From an uncultured Desulfomonile sp. (GTDB lineage Bacteria; Desulfobacterota; Desulfomonilia; Desulfomonilales; Desulfomonilaceae): a stretch of 64,000 bases of DNA. Shown one piece after another: positions 62,068 to 64,000 of this stretch. The notes below the pieces were generated by a model. The model did no database searches. It was not told where the DNA came from and worked only from the letters and a program-made list of their open reading frames with translations. The stretch is taken from contig CAJBEZ010000108.1 in assembly GCA_903952205.1 (NCBI GenBank), forward strand, positions 47,762 through 111,761, read 5' to 3'. The first letter of the stretch is position 1. Every line of letters starts with the position of its first letter. Both the position numbers and the translations under genes were made by a program.

Positions 62068-63267
62068 ATGAGCCCCACCGAGCAAATCATATCGGAAAAC
62101 CTCACCAGGTTCCGGTTAGCACGCGGATACAGTCAGGTTAAACTAGCCCGCATGGCGGGCATTTCAGTCGCCGCTTATCAGAAAATTGAAAAGGGACAGT
62201 CTGTCCCTCGTGTGGATAACCTCCAAAATATTGCTTCAGCTCTGGGATTAAATCTCATGGATATGGTTGAACAGGTACCTAAGTTGTCAGTGGTACGTTT
62301 CCGCTCGCAAAAGAAACTCAAAATTCGTGATGAGATTCTAGTACAAGTAGGACGTTGGTTGAGAGACTTTAACTACCTTGAAAAACTGCTGAAGGACAAT
62401 GTGCCATATGTCTTTGGGGACTTGTCTGAACGAGTATCACAGCAAGTTTCCATCGATGGCCAGGAAAGCGCCCAAAAAGCTGCCCTTGAAGCCAGGGAGG
62501 CTGCTGGATTAGATTCTGATGAGCCTGTACTGGATATTTGTGGATTGTTGGAAACCAAGGGGGTCAAGGTTCTTCCAATAGCAAAGGCGTCAACCGGGTT
62601 TTTTGGTCTGGCCGTGGGAACTGCCGACGGTGGTCCTGCTGTGATTGTAAATACCTGGGAGAGGATTCCTGTTGAACGGTGGATCTTTAGCGCATGTCAT
62701 GAACTAGGACATCTCATACTCCATCTACAATCGTTCGTTGTAAAAGATGAAAAAGAGAACCCCAATGAAGAAAATGAAGCTAATGTTTTCGCCAGTCATT
62801 TCTTGATGCCGGATGATGCGTTTGCCAAATATCTAAAGCAATCTAGAGGCTTAAGCCTCGTAGACCGCGTCTTGAAAATCAAAAGAATATTCGGTGTCAG
62901 TTACAAAACTGTTCTGATGCGTCTCTTGGAGAATGGGCTGACGGACAATTCGATTTGGGGGAGATTCCAGTCCCAGTACCAGCGCCAATACGGGAAAACC
63001 TTAAAATTAAAGGATGAGCCCAAAGGAATTCATACTGATCAATTTGCAAAAAGCTTGTCACATACCGATGAGCGTTTCAAGGAACCGAGTAAGCTTGATC
63101 GATCTGATTTCATGGAAGATAGGCTGAGAGGTCTGGTCAGAAAAGCACTGGAAGAGAACAAAATTACCCTAAGCAGGGCGGCCGAGATCCTGGGTTTGGA
63201 CATCACGTCAATGAAGGCAGAAGTCGCCGCATGGAACTTCGATGTTGATGGCAAACTTGTCGCATGA
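62068..63267 (+). CDS. XRE regulator fused to ImmA/IrrE metallopeptidase (COG2856)
   Basis: The 399-residue protein has an XRE helix-turn-helix at about 8-66 (YSQVKLARMAGISVAAYQKIEKG). A linker follows, then an IrrE/ImmA zinc peptidase domain with His211-Glu-x-x-His215 (SACHELGHLILH) and a later Glu237 (ENEANVFASHFLMP). A C-terminal helix-turn-helix-like segment is also seen (KITLSRAAEILGLDITS). Such fusions are the antitoxin or regulator half of predicted toxin-antitoxin pairs. TAGGAG precedes the ATG. Its stop overlaps the next start (ATGA), so the two are coupled. Confidence 0.9.
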   Translation: MSPTEQIISENLTRFRLARGYSQVKLARMAGISVAAYQKIEKGQSVPRVDNLQNIASALGLNLMDMVEQVPKLSVVRFRSQKKLKIRDEILVQVGRWLRDFNYLEKLLKDNVPYVFGDLSERVSQQVSIDGQESAQKAALEAREAAGLDSDEPVLDICGLLETKGVKVLPIAKASTGFFGLAVGTADGGPAVIVNTWERIPVERWIFSACHELGHLILHLQSFVVKDEKENPNEENEANVFASHFLMPDDAFAKYLKQSRGLSLVDRVLKIKRIFGVSYKTVLMRLLENGLTDNSIWGRFQSQYQRQYGKTLKLKDEPKGIHTDQFAKSLSHTDERFKEPSKLDRSDFMEDRLRGLVRKALEENKITLSRAAEILGLDITSMKAEVAAWNFDVDGKLVA

Positions 63268-63764
63268 CGGATTATCCTGGCTTTGTTATAGATTCAAGCG
63301 CTTTAATTGATTATCAGAAAACCGATGATTCCATTCTTCACTTGTTTACTCAGAATATCGGCGCAATATATCTTGCCGAACCAGTGTTTGCGGATGAGCT
63401 AAAAGAATTGAGTATGGCCGACTGCCAGAGGCTTGGTATTTTAGTGTCATCTCTGAATTTGAATCAATTAATCGAAGCGGCCGGATGGCAGGGGTCAATA
63501 TCAAAATATGACGCGTGTAGCCTGATACTAGCCCGTGAAAATAACTGGACCGTGATTACGAGCGATAAACCACTTATTAGCCGACTTAGAAATGAACATA
63601 TCCCATTCATCTGGGGATTAAGACCAATGATTATGCTGGTTTCAGCAGGCTGTCTCGCTCACGGTCGAGCTATCCAAACAGCCGAGAACATACGGACAAT
63701 TAATCCAAGCTATTTGACATCGGAAATTATAAACAAATTTAAAATAGAGATTAATAAATTGTGA
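63264..63764 (+). CDS. PIN-domain protein, predicted toxin partner
   Basis: The 166-residue protein has PIN acidic residues Asp10 (FVIDSSALIDY), Glu45 (FADELKEL), Asp83 (SKYDACSLILA) and Asp101 (VITSDKPLI), in the usual spacing of a metal-dependent RNase. It overlaps the XRE/ImmA gene by four bases. PIN genes paired with COG2856 regulators are predicted type II toxin pairs. The C-terminal 45 residues extend beyond the PIN core and are unusual. Confidence 0.85.
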   Translation: MTDYPGFVIDSSALIDYQKTDDSILHLFTQNIGAIYLAEPVFADELKELSMADCQRLGILVSSLNLNQLIEAAGWQGSISKYDACSLILARENNWTVITSDKPLISRLRNEHIPFIWGLRPMIMLVSAGCLAHGRAIQTAENIRTINPSYLTSEIINKFKIEINKL

Positions 63765-63831
63765 TGCCGAAGTTTTAAATTGAATCCTTTGAAATAACCC
63801 CCCCTCATGAATGAATGAAGATTTAGTAGTG

Positions 63832-63853
63832 TGAGCGGCCTCTGTGCCGCTCA
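63832..63853. other. GC-rich hairpin after the PIN gene
   Basis: TGAGCGGC (63832-63839) and GCCGCTCA (63846-63853) form a perfect 8-bp stem with a 6-base loop. No T-run follows on either strand, so it is not a standard terminator. It may be a processing site, an IS end structure or chance. Confidence 0.35.
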
Positions 63854-63976
63854 TTGGATCTCACATTCCGCACCTGAATTGACGGATGTTGGTTTATTTT
63901 TCTGGGCGAAAAATGAGCGCGACAAGCGATATTAAAGATGATAAGGATGGGACATCCGGTAATTTGGAGGTGTCCC

Positions 63977-64000
63977 ATGACGATCCGGTCCGAAGATATC
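63977..64000 (+). CDS. First codons of a gene cut by the right edge
   Basis: GGAGG at 63966-63970 lies six bases before ATG 63977, opening MTIRSEDI to the window end. TGGGACA (63948-63954) and TGTCCCA (63971-63977) form a 7-bp inverted repeat whose loop holds the ribosome binding site. Eight codons are too few to name a product; a mobile-element origin is possible given the neighbourhood. Confidence 0.35.

Overview
The window reads as a chromosomal stretch of an anaerobic, Gram-negative deltaproteobacterium (Desulfobacterota, something like a Desulfomonile or Syntrophobacter relative). This is inferred from gene content and layout: an F-type ATP synthase cluster with paired b' and b subunits but without the a and c genes, a lipid A-type acyltransferase, TonB and PpiD envelope proteins, an ADP-forming acyl-CoA synthetase subunit, a bactofilin, and a TauE/SafE permease next to a PEP-synthase-like protein. 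No 16S gene is present, so the lineage is not proven.

Layout. 1-600: a gene tail and an internally deleted epimerase remnant. 608-3175 (-): a two-PAS histidine kinase and a TPR lipoprotein. 3411-4929: an LpxL-type acyltransferase (+) convergent with a secreted Lys-rich protein (-) that has a clear promoter. 5020-10713 (+): valS, birA, a DUF1189 protein, a DUF2065 protein and queA. 11240-13094: a stand-alone acyl-CoA synthetase beta subunit and two unrecognised genes. 13738-15980 (+): prmC, a Rossmann-fold protein and a TPR protein. 16017-19580 (-): a large orphan protein, efp and an M24 peptidase. 19720-25653 (-): atpF'-F-H-A-G-D-C. 25853-32120 (-): mreB, mreC, mreD, mrdA, rodA and a bactofilin, the rod-shape machinery. 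32351-41442 (+): ppiD, tRNA-Gly, then rimP-nusA-ylxR-infB-DUF503-rbfA-nrnA, the classical translation/transcription-factor cluster. 41447-44790 (-): lon and a HAD hydrolase. 44840-50586: a TPR membrane protein, a small exported protein, a TonB-family protein, a DUF1848 protein, recA and a single-domain response regulator. 50869-55668 (+): a TauE/SafE permease with a dedicated partner membrane protein, a strong terminator, then the PEP-synthase-like protein. 55780-59142: comM, an exported 5'-nucleotidase and tRNA-Pro. 59503-64000: an accessory end with a zinc-peptidase-like gene, a broken DUF4143 ATPase, an XRE/ImmA-IrrE plus PIN pair and the first codons of another gene.

Most of the window is housekeeping. 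The least explained parts are the permease/partner/PEP-synthase-like locus with small overlapping upstream ORFs, the XRE-peptidase/PIN pair, a promoter whose -10 box touches a Shine-Dalgarno sequence at 44863-44873, and several orphan proteins. Signs of decay (two internally deleted genes, long gene-poor gaps) sit at both ends and around 10.7-13.7 kb. Start codons were moved from the longest ORF where a ribosome binding site or family N-terminus decided the matter (valS, atpF', mrdA, bactofilin, rimP, nusA, infB, queA).
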